The translations under genes and the position numbers were made by a program. The notes beneath the pieces were generated by a model that ran no database searches, had not been told where the DNA came from, and saw only the letters and a program-made list of their open reading frames with translations. A stretch of 64,000 nt of DNA from Sympetrum striolatum. Taxonomy: Eukaryota; Arthropoda; Insecta; Odonata; Libellulidae. Within the stretch, counting starts at the first letter, position 1. Every line of letters begins with the position of its first letter. Of the stretch, positions 12,280-25,999 are shown piece after piece. The stretch is from the NCBI GenBank assembly GCA_947579665.1, contig OX388350.1, positions 38,163,393 through 38,227,392 on the forward strand. Direction: 5' to 3'.

Positions 12280-12540
12280 AATAATAATAATATTTATTAA
12301 TCCAGAGACATACATAGGCATGTATAGGACAAGTCAGACAACATATTCACAGACAGTCAATACATAATAAATAATATAATAATCGAATACATAATGTACA
12401 GCTAACAGCAAAAAAAGTTACCACCCCTGACCCACCAAGAAAAACTAAGTCTAAAACTAATTCCGGGCCGGCGAGCCTTTCTCTCGAGAAGAGAGGGAGA
12501 GAAAAGAAAGGACATAGTCCGTTACGCTAGCTCTGCTCTC
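12280..12540 (-). mobile_element. LINE-type 3' end with (TAT)n tail
   Basis: Read on the minus strand, a GC-richer leader (about 12,540-12,470) is followed by GGTGGTAAC, a T run and GCTGTTAGCTGTACAT. It ends in AATAAA and a (TAT)n tail at 12,280-12,300. A segment around 12,395-12,440 recurs inverted at 16,468-16,500. A microsatellite-like tail after a poly(A)-type signal is usual for non-LTR retrotransposon 3' ends. No reverse transcriptase is attached. Confidence 0.45.
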
Positions 12541-15500
12541 GCGTTTGGATGGAGAATTTTCGTTATTTATATAAATATCATTTATTAGTATCCATTATCT
12601 GCCACAACATTTGATGTGTTAACGCGTACTGTTGTATTTGGCGACGATCAACTAGAAAATAACTAAAGAAATTAATTGAATTGAATGCAGCAATCAAAGT
12701 AACTCTCACTTTGCTTTTCGATAACAGATTATTAAATCATTTCCAAAACAATACAAATGAATTTAACTGAATACAAAATTCGGCACCAAATTAACTCACA
12801 TTTCGTTTTTCGAAAATTGATCATTAAAATCACTTTCAACGATTGATTATGCTCATTTATGTGAACAAAACCAGCAACTATTCTTTTCTTCTTAATTTCA
12901 AATAGGCCAAAACGCAGGATCTTGGACTCAACTATGGCATTTTTCGTCAGGGGGACCGGTTGTTTATACTAACAATATTTACAAACATTTTCGTGTGTTT
13001 CGGGTAAAATCTCAAAAATTCAATTCGAAAACAATAATACACGACCAGAATAAGGTTTTTTATTCATTTTCTTTGCTATTGGTTCTTGCCTCAATGTCAT
13101 GTGACCATTATTTTTAATTTAATTTTGCAAAATAAATAATGCCTGCTGCGATAAAAATGAACTTTACGTGCATTTCTTACGGAAATGCTTTGACTCGTCT
13201 GGGATCGAAGCAAGGACGAAGTGTCACCATTTTTTACAATAGAAACACTTTCGTATTTATATTTGAATGCAATGTTCTGTAAACATTTCAAGGCAATCGA
13301 CCGAGTAGTTTTCGAGTTTTGCGGCCACAGACACACGCAGGCGCAATTTTTATATATAAGATATGTGCATAATTCGGTGGATTACTATAATTTGATTGCT
13401 TTTAGAAACCTTTCGTTTAACTTTCCCAATTGAAAAGCGTTCTGTTATCAAGAGAAATAACTAAGGAATAAACTCAAGGAAATAAAAGTTCCACAACTTC
13501 CACACAAAAAGTCGTGTAACTTTGACGAAGTTGTTTATTTCCTTATGTTTAGTTGCCTATGAAGTTCCTCAAAGTTAAAGCTCATCCGATTGATTTAAAT
13601 AAGGAATATTTTTTTCTAGATTACTGTATCCCGTTACTCTCATGACTCCTATAGACTGTGTATTCCATGACTTTGTAAAATTAAATTATCCTTATAACAA
13701 CACCGTAGAAAATTTACACAATTAGCTTCGACACTTACTAGCACCATCTTCAACATTAACATAAATATGCGATCCTCCATATGGCGTGTGCCTGGAAAAA
13801 GAAGAAAGAATAAGAGGGAACAAAAGTGTGACCTGCAGGTGAAAGGGTAGAATTCCTGGAAAACTGTTAAACAGGACAAAACGAAATAGGTGAGGGAGAA
13901 GGGCAAGATTTCCTTTCGTTGACAAAGGGGAATGGAAAGGAAAAACTTTCTCTTTGGGAGAAGAGGATTTGAGTTGCAATTTGCTTGATTCATTTTGATG
14001 TTATCTAAAATAATATGTCCGCTAGCCTTCTCTGATATATGTATAATTTTTAGCTCGCAATTAGAAGAATGACTCGAAGAAATAAATCTCTCATAAAGTG
14101 GGACTGCAGAGCATCAGATTTGATATTTTGTATGTTCTACAGCCTATAACTTACGAGATCTCACTGTTTATCTGATGTGGATTGAATGAAAATAATCATA
14201 AATCACTTGATGAAACCACTGTCCTAAAAATTGGATCCATGTATTCCTTATCGTTTCAAAGTAATGGCTTCCAGTGAATACTTTAGTAACTGGCCAGCGG
14301 TAGACGTCCTTTTGGTAAAATTCTCGAAATATTATTTCTCAAAAGTTACTCCTCTCGTATTTTTAGCTATTTACTGATCCACCAATCAACTCCGAAGTCT
14401 ATTAGAATTTATTACGAAGTTCTCAGTAATTTAAGAAGGCCATCTTTTATTTTATCAGTTATGAAAAATGATAAGAGCGCTATCCGTAGAATTGTCACTT
14501 TTGCATGACAATGGGTTAATCAACCTCACACCAAATTTAAGACTTAGCTAGGGGTATTACTTATTAGTACTCGACGCAGGATGAGCAAGTTATTGCGTGT
14601 GTGTTACAGTAATGACGATTATAATTGTGTTGAAATACGTATTTAAATGACATCCTTATTTTGTATTTTATAAACGAGGTGAGATCGCCTAGCAAATTTT
14701 ATAAGTGAATCAAGATGAGTTGAACGTTTTGGCTATCATCAACACTGAGAGAAAAAATGTATTCACTTGCTTTAGGTGTTTTTTTATATTAATTTTAAAG
14801 GTTCTTAAAATCTACGAAACTAATAACTGTATCTATCATTTAATGGGATAAAAGAATTGAAAACACTATACATTCAATGATAGTAATGAAAAAGAACCAA
14901 AGGAACGCCAGTTTACGCAAATAGCTATTTCTTAAATTTTCCCGTTTTGTTGTTGATTGATTTGTATCCCGAAGGTTTATTTAAGGAAGGATATCCCGAA
15001 GGTTTATGAAAATCGTTGGTTAGAAGAAATAGCGAAAAAAGCCTGAAAAGATTAATGTAAATATTGAGAACGTAATTTTGGAATTCGAATGTTCCGAAGC
15101 TTAAATTTCTACGGGAGTGAACTTCCTTTGGTTAATATATGGATTATTCTACTCCTGAAAGCAGAGACGGTCCGAGACATGGGCAGTCTGGTAGACCGTC
15201 CACAGCGTTTGTGGGCTCTTCTCTGATCCCTTGATCAGTAACCTGCGACCGCTCCATTGAAGACCCTTTCTCTCTCCCCCACGCAGAAGCTCCCTTTGTT
15301 TTCTTAAGAAGGAAGGTATGCTTGGTACCGATTAACCGTTATGTAGACAAAAACATTAAAAGCAGACGTAGCACCTAAAGGAGGATTTGCCACAGAGATC
15401 CGCAGCAATAGATTTAAATGTATTTTTCATGCATGAGCGTTTACGTGCAAATATTAAGAATGGAGTTGTAACAGCTTTAAGTTGTTGACTCATACCTTTT

Positions 15501-16467
15501 CCCAATGTTGAAACTCTTAATCGTTTTAGTATTTTAAAATTTTTGACGGAGAAGGTTTAAATAAAGGAATTAAATAATTACAAGCATATTATTCAATTCT
15601 TTTTACGCTTTGCTCGACTTTGCACGACTAGTCCTTCTAATTTCATTATCCAAAAGAAATTTTCGAGGGTAAAATATAAAGCGGTTTGTTAAGAGACTAC
15701 AGGTTAGATAGCAGTGAGTCCAAAATGATCGGAGCCCTCCGCTGGGTATCTTATAAGAATATAACTCTGTAAAGACAATAATTATTAGAGATATTCCTTA
15801 GCTGTGATTTACATGACGAAATACACGACGACGTGATCCCTATTCTCAGCAATCGTTATTTGTAAATTATTTAGATAGTTGAGTGTATCACATTCTCTGC
15901 AATAAGCCTTACGGAGGCTCGCGGATCGTTAATTTAAATGTATTTCTTACTTAACTATCTTTCATAAATCTGCAACACCATTATTATATTTATGATATAC
16001 GTTTTTTTCTAATTTTTCCTACTTCAGTTGACCTAATTTACAGTAGTTCATATTCTCTTAATTATCATATCATAATTAAGTATAATCTTTACGAAAACGT
16101 TCATGCTGCGGGCATGTGGAGCATTAACTGAAATAACCAATTTCATTCTAAATCTGCATTGATGGAAAATATTATGTTAGGAAGAAATATGAGCAGTCAA
16201 AGTAATTCATGTCCAATATTTTAAGAAGAAGAGCGAATTACGCATGAGATTCGAGCCGATTTAACGAAATACGAATTTAATTCTTTCATAATAAAATACT
16301 GCTTCTACCGCAGCAAAAGCAATGACTTTTAGCGAGTATTTGTAAAATATGTATCATCGCAAAAGCCTTCAAAACATGCCAGGCATAAAGAGGAAGACGA
16401 AAAGTGCGCTCAAAACAGAGAATCTGAAAGACTCGCCCTTCTCGAGTTATGCTGGTTGCATTTTAGG
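12541..16467. other. No gene seen
   Basis: Long anonymous AT-rich stretch. Small local duplications occur (for example TATCCCGAAGGTTTAT twice at about 14,966 and 14,990). The overlapping minus ORFs at 13,649-13,993 are two frames of the same AT/GA-rich segment and look random. Confidence 0.45.
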
Positions 16468-16555
16468 TGGTAACTTTTTTATGCTGTTAGCTGTACATAA
16501 TAATTTAGGCATAATGAATAATAAACAGTCAATACATAATGAATTACATTAACCC
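16468..16555 (+). repeat. Copy of the 12.4-kb repeat segment, inverted
   Basis: GGTGGTAAC, a T run and GCTGTTAGCTGTACAT are shared with the reverse complement of 12,395-12,440, with further similarity through CAGTCAATACATAAT. It abuts the minus-strand LINE that starts at about 16,560, and is probably 3'-flanking material of the same retrotransposon family. Confidence 0.45.
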
Positions 16556-16559
16556 AACA

Positions 16560-17660
16560 CACTCAAAATACATTATATCTAGTAGCAATATAGAGTTTAA
16601 TCACACTTTTTTTCAATTATAAATTCTTCTACGCTATAGTAAACATTATCAGTTAAAAAAATTTTAATTTTGTTTGAAAAATCATTGGTATTACTCTCCT
16701 TTATTTCACTTGGTAAAGCATTATATATTCTAGGAGCCATTACCTGGAAGCTCCTTGCATATAGGCTAAGCCTGTGAGAAGGAGTTCTCAAAGACAACCT
16801 TCCTCTAGTGTCATGGGGATGTTCGATTTTGCCAAGTTCAAACTTACTTAAGTTCGATTTAACATACATGGCAGAAGCATAAATATAGGCTGAGGGCATT
16901 GTGAGTATCCCCAAGTGCTTAAAAAAGGCCTACAAGATTGCCTTCTTCCAATCTTTGCAATTACTCTTATAACCCTTTTTGCAGTATAACGATGGATTAA
17001 CAGAATTACCCCATATTATAATACCGTAAGTCATGACAGAATGAAAAGTGGCAAAATATGCAGTTCTCAGCTCATTAATGTCTACTACTGAAGTTAATTT
17101 TCCTATCAGGTATGTTGCTTTGCTCAACTTTGTTCCAAGATATTTAATGTGGTCATATCAGCTTAATCTTGGGTCAATTACAATTCCTAAATATGTTATT
17201 GGGGTTTGATTTGTGTTTTGTGCATTCTTGGCTAGAGAAATTTTTAAACATTGATACTTGCTTTCATTTGCAAAGAGTTGATTCTCCTTAAACCAATCAG
17301 TAATATTTTTAAACTCTAACTCATTGATTGAATCTACATCCACCTGTTCTTTGCTTTTTGTGAGGATTGCAGTATCATCAGCAAATTGGAAACCTTTTGC
17401 CCTACAAGAGTAATGTACGTCATTTATATATATCAGGAGCAGAAATGGTCCAAGAACAGATCCTTGAAGAACCCCATACTTAACTAGATATTTTGGAGAC
17501 AACTTATTATTTACATGCACACATTGATATCAGTCTTTCAGGAAACTCTCAATGAGATGCAGAAGAGTACCTCTTACACCATAGGAGTTTAATTTTGAGA
17601 AAAGCTTGGAGTGACATACACTATCAAATGCCTTAGTTAAATCACTATGTAAACTTCATC
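16560..17660 (-). pseudogene. Jockey-like LINE, reverse transcriptase C-terminal half
   Basis: Minus-strand frames in correct order cover the reverse transcriptase from motif A onward. DLTKAFDSVCHSKLFSKLN is at about 17,640-17,590. GVLQGSVLGPFLLLIYINDV with FADDTAIL (the catalytic DD) is at 17,520-17,360. YLGIVID is near 17,175, and TAYFATFHSVMTYGIIIWGN at about 17,080-17,000. The C-terminal tail holds RLSLRTPSHRLSLYARSFQV and IYNALPSEIK at 16,820-16,700. The QG, FADD and IIWG blocks identify an RNA-directed DNA polymerase of the Jockey/CR1 group. Frames break at least at about 17,520, 17,140 and 16,920, so it is dead. The 5' half is absent. Confidence 0.85.
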
Positions 17661-17934
17661 TTGGAAAGCTTAATAAGTTGACCATATAAGCGATAAACTC
17701 CTCTAGTTTTCAATGCGTTTAGTTTTTGAAAGAATTGACATATTTGTAGTAAGTAGCAGGCATGAATAGAACCTGTAAGTTAGGCTTTTTTGTTTTCTCA
17801 ACAGCCTTGGACCCCCAGCCCCATTGGCAAATCTTGGCTGCGCCACTGGGCTAAACCACAAGCATCATTGACTTGAAATTTTTACGAAGTATTGACCATA
17901 ACGTGTAACCGCCACAAAAGATTTCGATTTGAAC

Positions 17935-18480
17935 CTCAATGTCATGAGTTTGATTCCAGAGGGCTGCAAAGTCCCGATTTTTCCCATTTAAAACCATTGC
18001 TTAGATTTCTGGGAATTTTTAAAAAATACTTCCCGGTCATGATCTATCTAAAACATAAATGACTTAAATAAATAAATAAAAAATCCTGGGTTCGTTGCCA
18101 GGACGATACAAAAATCTCCCCTTTAAAATACATTGGGGTAGTTTTTCATTATTTTTTTTGATGCACTTATCGAAATTATAGGAAGTTCTTGCTTTGCTAG
18201 AAGATGTATATTAAGACTTGGCTTAAGAAAAAACTTTAGATAACACCATGCTGTTCCTGGGTTCAATGCCAGAGCATATTAAAATTTCTCACATAAGGAA
18301 TATAAAGGAAAAGTAGGATGTTGTTTGAGGTACTTGCAACCAATATTTCTGCTTCAATTTTCACACGTAGTTAGAGATGGTGATCTTCTGTTGTGCTGCA
18401 TAGTATGTATCTCCAGGAAGACCCAGGTTCGATGCCGTACAGTAAACATATCTCCCATTTAAAACATATTGATTGAATTT
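17935..18480 (+). repeat. Cluster of four SINE-like units with tRNA B-box-like motifs
   Basis: Four times in about 550 bp a GGTTCGANNCC-like motif occurs: near 17,950 (degenerate), 18,095 (GGGTTCGTTGCC), 18,265 (GGGTTCAATGCC) and 18,428 (GGTTCGATGCC). Each is followed 10-30 bases later by ATCTCCC or ATTTCTC and a TTTAAAA-type stretch. The motif resembles the B box of the tRNA-type RNA polymerase III promoter. The units are strongly diverged. They could be degenerate tRNA-derived SINEs or a local tandem duplication. Confidence 0.4.
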
Positions 18481-18599
18481 TCACAATTCTTTTGGAGTCT
18501 TTACCTTCAAGACAGATAGTTGACACTTTGCATGTGTATGTATATTCATGTTATTCTAAAAACCATTTGCTTGCAGTATGCAAGCAGCATTTTACTCGT

Positions 18600-18720
18600 A
18601 TATAATAGATATCACCACCATTATCACCATCGTCAGCCATTTTCAATTGGATGTCAGATGTAGGCCTCCTCTAGTACTTTCCAATTTTCTCTGTCTTGAG
18701 CTTCTCGTTGCCACTTTACT
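18600..18720 (-). mobile_element. RTE-like LINE 3' end
   Basis: On the minus strand the sequence reads KWQREAQDRENWKVLEEAYI, the widely seen C-terminus of RTE/craniofacial-development-protein-2-like endonuclease-reverse transcriptase ORFs. A (GGTGAT)-like microsatellite tail follows at 18,610-18,635. Only this 3' stub is left. The conserved 'W+.LEEAY' ending makes the identification fairly firm. Confidence 0.7.
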
Positions 18721-18989
18721 GTAGACAATTATGTCGCGCAATGATAACTCACTGATTAAAATATCTCAGAGAAATCTATTTCTTGAAGAAATAAAGAGAA
18801 AAATTCAGACAAATCTAAAATAAACAGCACTCGATGATTCAAATTCAAAGTAGCATTGCTACAATATTTGTATTAAATAGTAATAACTACTTAATGAATC
18901 ACCTGCACCCTTTCAAATATTTCCCTATATGCTCAATAATTAAACATTGTAATAATTTGCATTTCAAAATGTAAATTCACGCAAAAGAC

Positions 18990-21900
18990 ATTCAATAAAT
19001 AATTAAGATCTTGAAAAACCTTTTCTCCCAAACAGTTGTCCTATGTAAAACGAATTCAAACTAATTCATAAATAAATGCTGTTAAATATTTTTGTACACC
19101 ATATAAAGTAAACTTTAAATGAATTAACAACTAACATTTCAAAGCACTGACATTTATAAAGGGTCTTGAATTATAAAATGAGAAGCAAATAGTAGCTATT
19201 AACTGATGCCAAAATGACGGTTTGCAATGTAAATAAAAAGTTTTTTCTTTTGGATCACATTAAAAATAATAGTCTTTATTTAGCAAAAGTTATTCACATA
19301 CAATGAACCTATTGTTTGTTGAAATAATTTCCCAATATCAAAAGAATATAATAAAATGTTGAGGAATAAAGAAAAATTAAATTAAATTTGAGAATATTCA
19401 GTTAAAGCAACTACAGAAGATTTTGAACAATTATATAAAGATATTCAGCAGTTTATAACATATGATGAAGATATTGTTTAAAGTGAGATGAATTCCATGA
19501 TATTAATAATGCTAGAAGACAACTTGACGCTGAAAAGAACAATCTGAGTGACAATATAAGAATCTGAGAAACAATTAAGAATAAAAAGTACCTAATGCAC
19601 TTAAACTGAGCCATATAATGAGAAATGCGAGAAAACCAAATACAATCCAATCAAATAAAGAAGAAATTTGAAACCAATAAAAAATATTGAAGCACTGAAG
19701 AAGAGACTAAGTAAACATGCTAAGGCAGCTCTCAAAAGTCAAAATATTAAGAAGTGCAAATCAAAGACCTGAGAAGTGAAAGTCAAACACAAGAACTGTA
19801 CACGAAAACCAGCAATTCTCTCAAGTGGTATTCTTCTGAATAACTTTAAAATATTGACCTCCATAAGTATTTGGAAAGAAGAATTAAATTCAACAAAATA
19901 TAATAATAACAACGAGAGAAGGAAAGGAACAAGTGATATGGTTTCCAAACAATAACATTCTAATTTTCACAATGTTATTTATTTCCTCTTTGTTTGTGTG
20001 AATCAAGTTGCTTAAATAGTTATTGATACTCATTAAAAATCACTCTTCCTGAGCTCAATTGTCAAATAAGAGATAACTACTATCAACATTACTGATGTTA
20101 AAATAATTAAGAATTGTTACACCATGAAAAATTCCATAAAATATCTTTCATGCATTAAGACAAAAAGTTGTTGAAGAAATTAATCAATTCAACTAATCTG
20201 ATGATAACAACAAAATACCTGTAGATATGTAAATAAATAGCAATCCAATGTAATATACACATGCAGACCCTTGGGCACGAAAATAAAGCACCTTAAATGT
20301 TGGAATTACAAAATAAAACTTTACAAAGAGGAAAAACAGAAATAAATTACTATGTGATAGTGTTTAAATTCTCTCTTGAGCTATCTTGAGCATTAAATAG
20401 AGCATGAAATTGTGAAAACTTTCAAGAAATAAATAAAGTTCTGCAGAAAACAGTTTAAGAACTCCATGATATGAGCACTCAATTGAAGGAAATTGTTGTA
20501 AGTAGAAAATAAATCATAGTGTACATCATAGTATAAATCATCATAGCGATCCAAAACCACAACTATTTGAAGTTCTCAAGGTCATCTGCTTATTCACAGC
20601 CTAAGTTCCCAAAAGACAATAACTTTATAAATTAAAAAAAAATCACTTGCAACCACTGAACACTTTGCACTTACAGGACTTCAATTAGTTCACAAAATAC
20701 ACAATACAATGATTCAGAAATCCTGATTATTATAAAGCTGGTAGTCATTCCATAAGTGGCTCTTTAAATCCAATGAAACACTTTCTCTCAAACAGACATC
20801 CTATGTTATAGAAATTCCAAGTTCTTTTTTATAAATATAAATGTAGCCAAGAAATGTTAAACCCAGATGAATGTTAAATTCAGATGAATAACACCTGAGA
20901 TTTAAAATACTGACACTTGTAAATGAAGGGCCATAATTTTCAAATTAAAATACAGAAAACAGTTTTGAGACGACATACAGACATATGAGAATCTTTCATC
21001 AAGAATTCAATGTGCCTTGAACTTGTTCAAACACCTTTCTATAACTGCATTACATTTAATGTGACTGGCAAACTGAGACAAATTTCAAGAAGATCAAAAC
21101 AAGGTTGAAAGGAAACTGATAAATAACAAAGTATAATATGTAACAAATATATTGCAGAACATGCATCAAGATATACTAATCAAACTTGACGAAATCCTTA
21201 TGATTACTTTCCTCCTGTCAGTTAGGTGTTCAAGATCATTCACTTCTTTGGAGTGTAAGTTCCCAAAGGATAACTACTAAATGAACCACACTCACAAAAA
21301 ATTTGGCACTACGAGCACTTCAAATTGCTCACAAAATGAAGAATAATTTAACACTGAATTGTAGAAATGCAGATTATTACAGTCACACATAATTCAATCT
21401 GTAAGAAAGAAAGACTTGTCCTATGTAAAAGGAGCTCAAACTATTTTCTCAAAATAAATGCTGTTAGGAACTTTTTCACCAAAGATAAAGTAAACATTAA
21501 ATGAATTAACACCAAACCTAACAAAATATAATCACATTTCTATAAGATGACATAAATTTTAAAAGAATATGCTATTTCCAATTATGAAACTGAGAAAATC
21601 CTTTATAAAATTAAAACCAATATCTTTTGGTTCTAAATGGACCTGGTGTTTTTAGAAAACATCCTCAAAATCTACAAAACATATAATGGAATGTATGGAA
21701 ACTGCTAACGAACATTGATGGACATTAAAATATGAGCATATTCAGTTAAAAAGCAACTACAAAATTTTGAAAAAATATGTAAAGATTTTCATCAGTTTGT
21801 AAGATGAAATGAAGATATTGTTTGAAGTGAGATGAATTCCATAATAGTAATAAAGCAACAACACAACTTGACACCGAAAGAGCAACCAGAGAAACAATAA

Positions 21901-24900
21901 TTCTATCTTCCTTCAGGAAAAATAAGTATATTATGCACCTAAACTGTGAAATCATACAATAGGAAATGCAAGATATTAAAATAAAATCTTGGAAAATAAG
22001 ATGGACTAATTTGATAACAACAAAAAATAGTGAAATGATGAAGAAGTAGATACGAACATATTAGAATTGCTTTCCAAAGACATGTTATTTAGGTCAATTC
22101 ACTCACAGTAACTGTACAAGAAACCAGCAACTTCCTAACTTTGTATTTTCTGAATCATGATTTGAAAAGAAGTGTAATGAAATTGAATAAAACATAATAA
22201 GCAGAAAATAAAGAATGGAATGAGAGATATTATTTCTAAGCATAAACTACCCATGGTTCACAATGTTGTTTATTTATTCAAAGTTTGTGTGGATTTTGTG
22301 AATGTAGCTGCTTTAAGAAATTACTAGTAGGTACACATTGAAACAGCCATTGTCAATTTCAGATCAACACTGAGCACTTTGGCTTGAAATAGTGTAACAT
22401 GTAGAATAAACAGGAGATCCTTTCTTAGAAACTACTAAAGCTGATATAATTAAGAATTGTCAAATCGTAAAAAATCATTTCCATAGTATATTTTTGGTAT
22501 ATTAAAAAAATTAAAGGTATTTGAGAAGAAATAATGAAGTAATATTTCCAACTTATCTATTCAAAAGAACAAAATCAATTACCTGGAGATATATAGTAAT
22601 CCAATATATTATATCCCAGTATATTAAATGTTGAAATTAAAAATTAAACTTCAAAAAGAAAAACCAAAATAAATCACCATATGCCTACACATATTTCAAA
22701 TGTCTTCATGAGATTTATTGACAATTAAATGAGTTTTCAAAATTGTAAAAAAATTCAAACAAAACAATTAATGTCCTACTTGATAAAGCTTAAGAGCTCC
22801 ATAAAATATATGACAATGAGTATTTAATTGAAGGAAATATTGTAATTAGAATAGAAATTATTGTGTGTGTATAGTCTGTAATCTAGATGCTAAATATTTT
22901 AAGTCTTCAAGGTCGTATGCCTATTTTGGAGTCTAATTTCCCAAAAGATAATAACTTCCAAAATCACTTGCACTCACTGAAAACTTTGCACTTGGAGCAC
23001 TTCAAATAGACCACAATGTACACTATACAATTCTTTTGAAATGTATGTATAAAGAAATGCTTTAGAAATCTTAGTAATTATAAAGCCACACAAAAGTACT
23101 CAATCCATAAGAGACTCATCAAATCCTATGAAACTCTTTCTCTCAAAGAACTGTCCTGGGTTGAAGAAATGCCAAGTTCTATTTCATAAATAAATGTAGT
23201 CAAGAAATGTTTAATCCAGAAGAATGTAAACTTCAAATGAATAATTCATGATAAAAATAATTAAAGTTTGATAAAGTTTAAGAACTCCATGATAGGTATG
23301 AAAATGAGTATATAATTTTTAAAGATTTTATAAGTAGTAAAGAAATGAAGGTGGACATATAGCCATCAGAGAGCTTAAATATTTAGAGTCCTCAACATTA
23401 CTAACTTATTTTGTTCAAGGAGCACATCAATTATTGCACAAAATGAACAGTAATTAAACACTGTATTTTAGAAATCAAATTATTACTAAGCCATGCAAAA
23501 TTCAATCCATGCAAGGTCTTACTTATCATAAGAATTTTTTTCAAATACCTGTCCTATCTAAAAGAAGGTCACACTATTTTCACATGAATTCCCTGGTAAT
23601 TAATGGGAAGTTAAATTTTGGAGAAAGTGACTGAAGAGATTTTGAGAATTCAATGCACAGGAGAATAGTGCTGAAAACATGTGAGGCTTAACCAACAAAG
23701 AACCGGCATAATGGAAAAGATGCCAAGCAAAGATGTGAACAAAGACTTTCAATTTGTAAGTGCACGGATGATCAGTGAACTAGAATGAGAAAAGCTACAC
23801 ATAAGAATTGTTCACCAAACTAGACGAGTTCAGTTAGAGGATGAAATTATTTATTCCAGAAATGCAACCCCGCAACTTCGAATCCCATTAAATAGATGAG
23901 ATTATGTTAAACAGAAAAAAAAGATAGCTAAAGAATTGTAATATTAGTAAGTGTTGGTATCATTACCAATTAAATGATGAAAGAATAAGTTGATATTAGC
24001 CATCTATTTAAGATGAGATGAATTTTCTGATAACCATGGCAAATATATAAGGAACTGACTAAACTGATGGAAAGAGAGAAGTTTATGAATTTATTAATCA
24101 ATTGTGTAAATCAATTACAGAAATTTTAAAATGATGCTTACAGAGCAACTTCAACTGGATTAGCAGGGTGAAAAGTTGCAAGACAAGGTGCTTGAAATGT
24201 AAGAAATAAAACAATGAAAAATGTGGCAATTCATTACTTAAAAGAACTACATTTAGCCACAGAAATCTGTGATTACTGATGAAGACAAAACAAACCACTG
24301 ATTTATAAATATTATGAGTGGATAATAGTTGGTAGATCATGCACTGAAATGATACTTTGGAAAATGCAGTCCAATGGAATACAGCAAACAAACAGCAAAA
24401 CTTTGAAGTGTTAGATTCTATAAAATAGAAAGAAAAATAAGTATGTAATATGTTAAACTTGTATCATCGGCAAGAATCATTTATTTTTTCTTTAGAGTTT
24501 CAATGATGAGAATGAAGTTGCAAAGTAAAATTACTTCATCCCAGAGAAAACTGCCCATTCAAAGTTCAATATTGAGCCTTTATGCTTGAAAATGCACAAA
24601 ATGAAAAATAACTTTGAAGTGTTAAACTCAATGAAACCATTTCCTTGAAATATAATCCATATGTGGAGGACTTAAAAGTATTTTAGGAGAATTGAATCAA
24701 GCTTGATGATTTGCTTAATTAAAGTTAACCCTTCAATGGATCATCTCATTTAACTCTTGAACCAAATACTTGCACTCGTGGAAAATTTTGCATTTCGATG
24801 ATTAATACTACCGCAAATATTTCATAAAATTAAAAATATTGAAACAGGAAATATTATGGTATTAGAATAACTGGTTTCTGCTAGTATCCTGTGATGTACA
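18990..24900 (+). repeat. Decayed tandem array, period about 2.34 kb
   Basis: Sequence blocks recur at regular offsets. Position 19,390 matches 21,733; 20,457 matches 22,794; 20,647 matches 22,969; 20,770 matches 23,110; 19,037 matches 21,418. All offsets are about 2.32-2.38 kb. A third partial copy runs from about 23.55 to 24.9 kb. Copies are roughly 70-75% alike by eye. The plus strand keeps a ghost of a Lys/Glu/Gln-rich coiled-coil frame, for example DKFQEDQNKVERKLINNK near 21,075-21,130 and YKDIQQFITYDEDIV at 19,434. Frequent stops and shifts mean nothing is translatable now. A short unit around GTCCTATGTAAAA also recurs off-period, so there is finer repeat structure. Confidence 0.65.
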
Positions 24901-25656
24901 TTTCACAAGTTCTGAGAGGAGTTTCACTTCTATAAAATAATATGCAAGACCAGAGGAATTTTTTGTAATCAAAATTACTTATTAACATACAGTGTGCTCA
25001 CAGGTGTTCTCCCTAGGTGGCAGACTGGGCTTCTAAGATCACTAATGGTGTGGCACATGGGAGAAATTATTTCGAACTCTGAATTACCTGCTAAAGTTAC
25101 GCAATTTCTTTTACTTATACATAGTTGCATACTCCACCTTGCGTTAAATGATTTCTCCATTTTGAATACAACAGTAACAATATATGAAATGTATATGAGC
25201 CCACAAAACTGCAATTAACTTTTTTTAAGTGCATCTTCTTAAACCTATATATTGTGAAATTTCATAGAATTATTAAGTGATTCCTTAATAAGATGATACA
25301 GTCTCAATGAAACAAATTATTTCTTCGGTTTACCATTATAAAATATGAAAACATTTAAAGGTTAGATGTTCTGTAAATTTCCATCCATTATTTTCATGAA
25401 ATAATTATCCTTTACTATTATGAAGTTTTTCCTGATACACAAAAGGGATTAGCTATATATGTAAATAACTATGTAGGTTAATTGTTTGTTAACAAGTAGT
25501 TAGACTGATTCTATAGATTTATGTCTCCCAATGTTCTTTTACTTCATTGAAATATAAAATTCAAGGAAGGTTTCAGGTTCTTATTTCTTACAAAAATCTG
25601 GATTTCCTTGTTCTTTTTATTACTCAAGAGAAAGTATAACTTGGTCATAATCGGGT
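24901..25656. other. No assigned gene; overlapping ORFs at 24,975-25,218
   Basis: A patch at 24,975-25,218 is open on both strands (74 and 79 codons). The minus translation contains CHTISDLRSPVCHLGRTPVS. I cannot assign it; it may be a transposon remnant. The remaining sequence is anonymous. Confidence 0.3.
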
Positions 25657-25658
25657 TA

Positions 25659-25999
25659 CCGTATTTGGCGGCATATAATATGCACCTTTTTTTCTTAAAT
25701 TATGTCTCGAAAAATTTCCCTGCATCTTATATGTGAAGGTTCAACCTCCACAGGTTAACTTTCAATACTGAATGCTATTTTTAGCTTAGATCAGCTATAC
25801 TACCTATTTCATAATTGCATTCAATGATTGTGTTAATATTTGGCTTTTACAAAACGTGACAACTAAAAGGAACTACATTCTAAGTTATTGTGGTACCACA
25901 CTTTCGCACGGACTATTTAACCTCGGTTTCTTTGTGAGTGGCCAATTTAATGAGGGTGCGTCTTATATGCCTGTGCGTCTTATATGCCGTGAAATATGG
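25659..25999. mobile_element. MITE with TA-flanked inverted repeats
   Basis: The left end CCGTATTTGGCGGCATAT pairs with the reverse complement of the right end (CCATATTTCACGGCATAT). Both then continue ATAA or AAGA and GCACC-like. The right end additionally repeats GCGTCTTATATGC. TA lies directly outside both ends (25,657-25,658 and 26,000-26,001), as for Tc1/mariner-type insertions. The length is 341 bp with no ORF, so it is non-autonomous. Confidence 0.65.

Noticed and set aside
13649..13993. Two overlapping minus ORFs of 114 and 85 codons
   Set aside because: They are two frames of the same purine/pyrimidine-skewed segment, with no conserved motif.
19453..19955. Minus ORFs with similar peptides at 19.5 and 21.8 kb
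   Set aside because: The similarity comes from the 2.34-kb tandem duplication. The coding-like signal is on the opposite (plus) strand.
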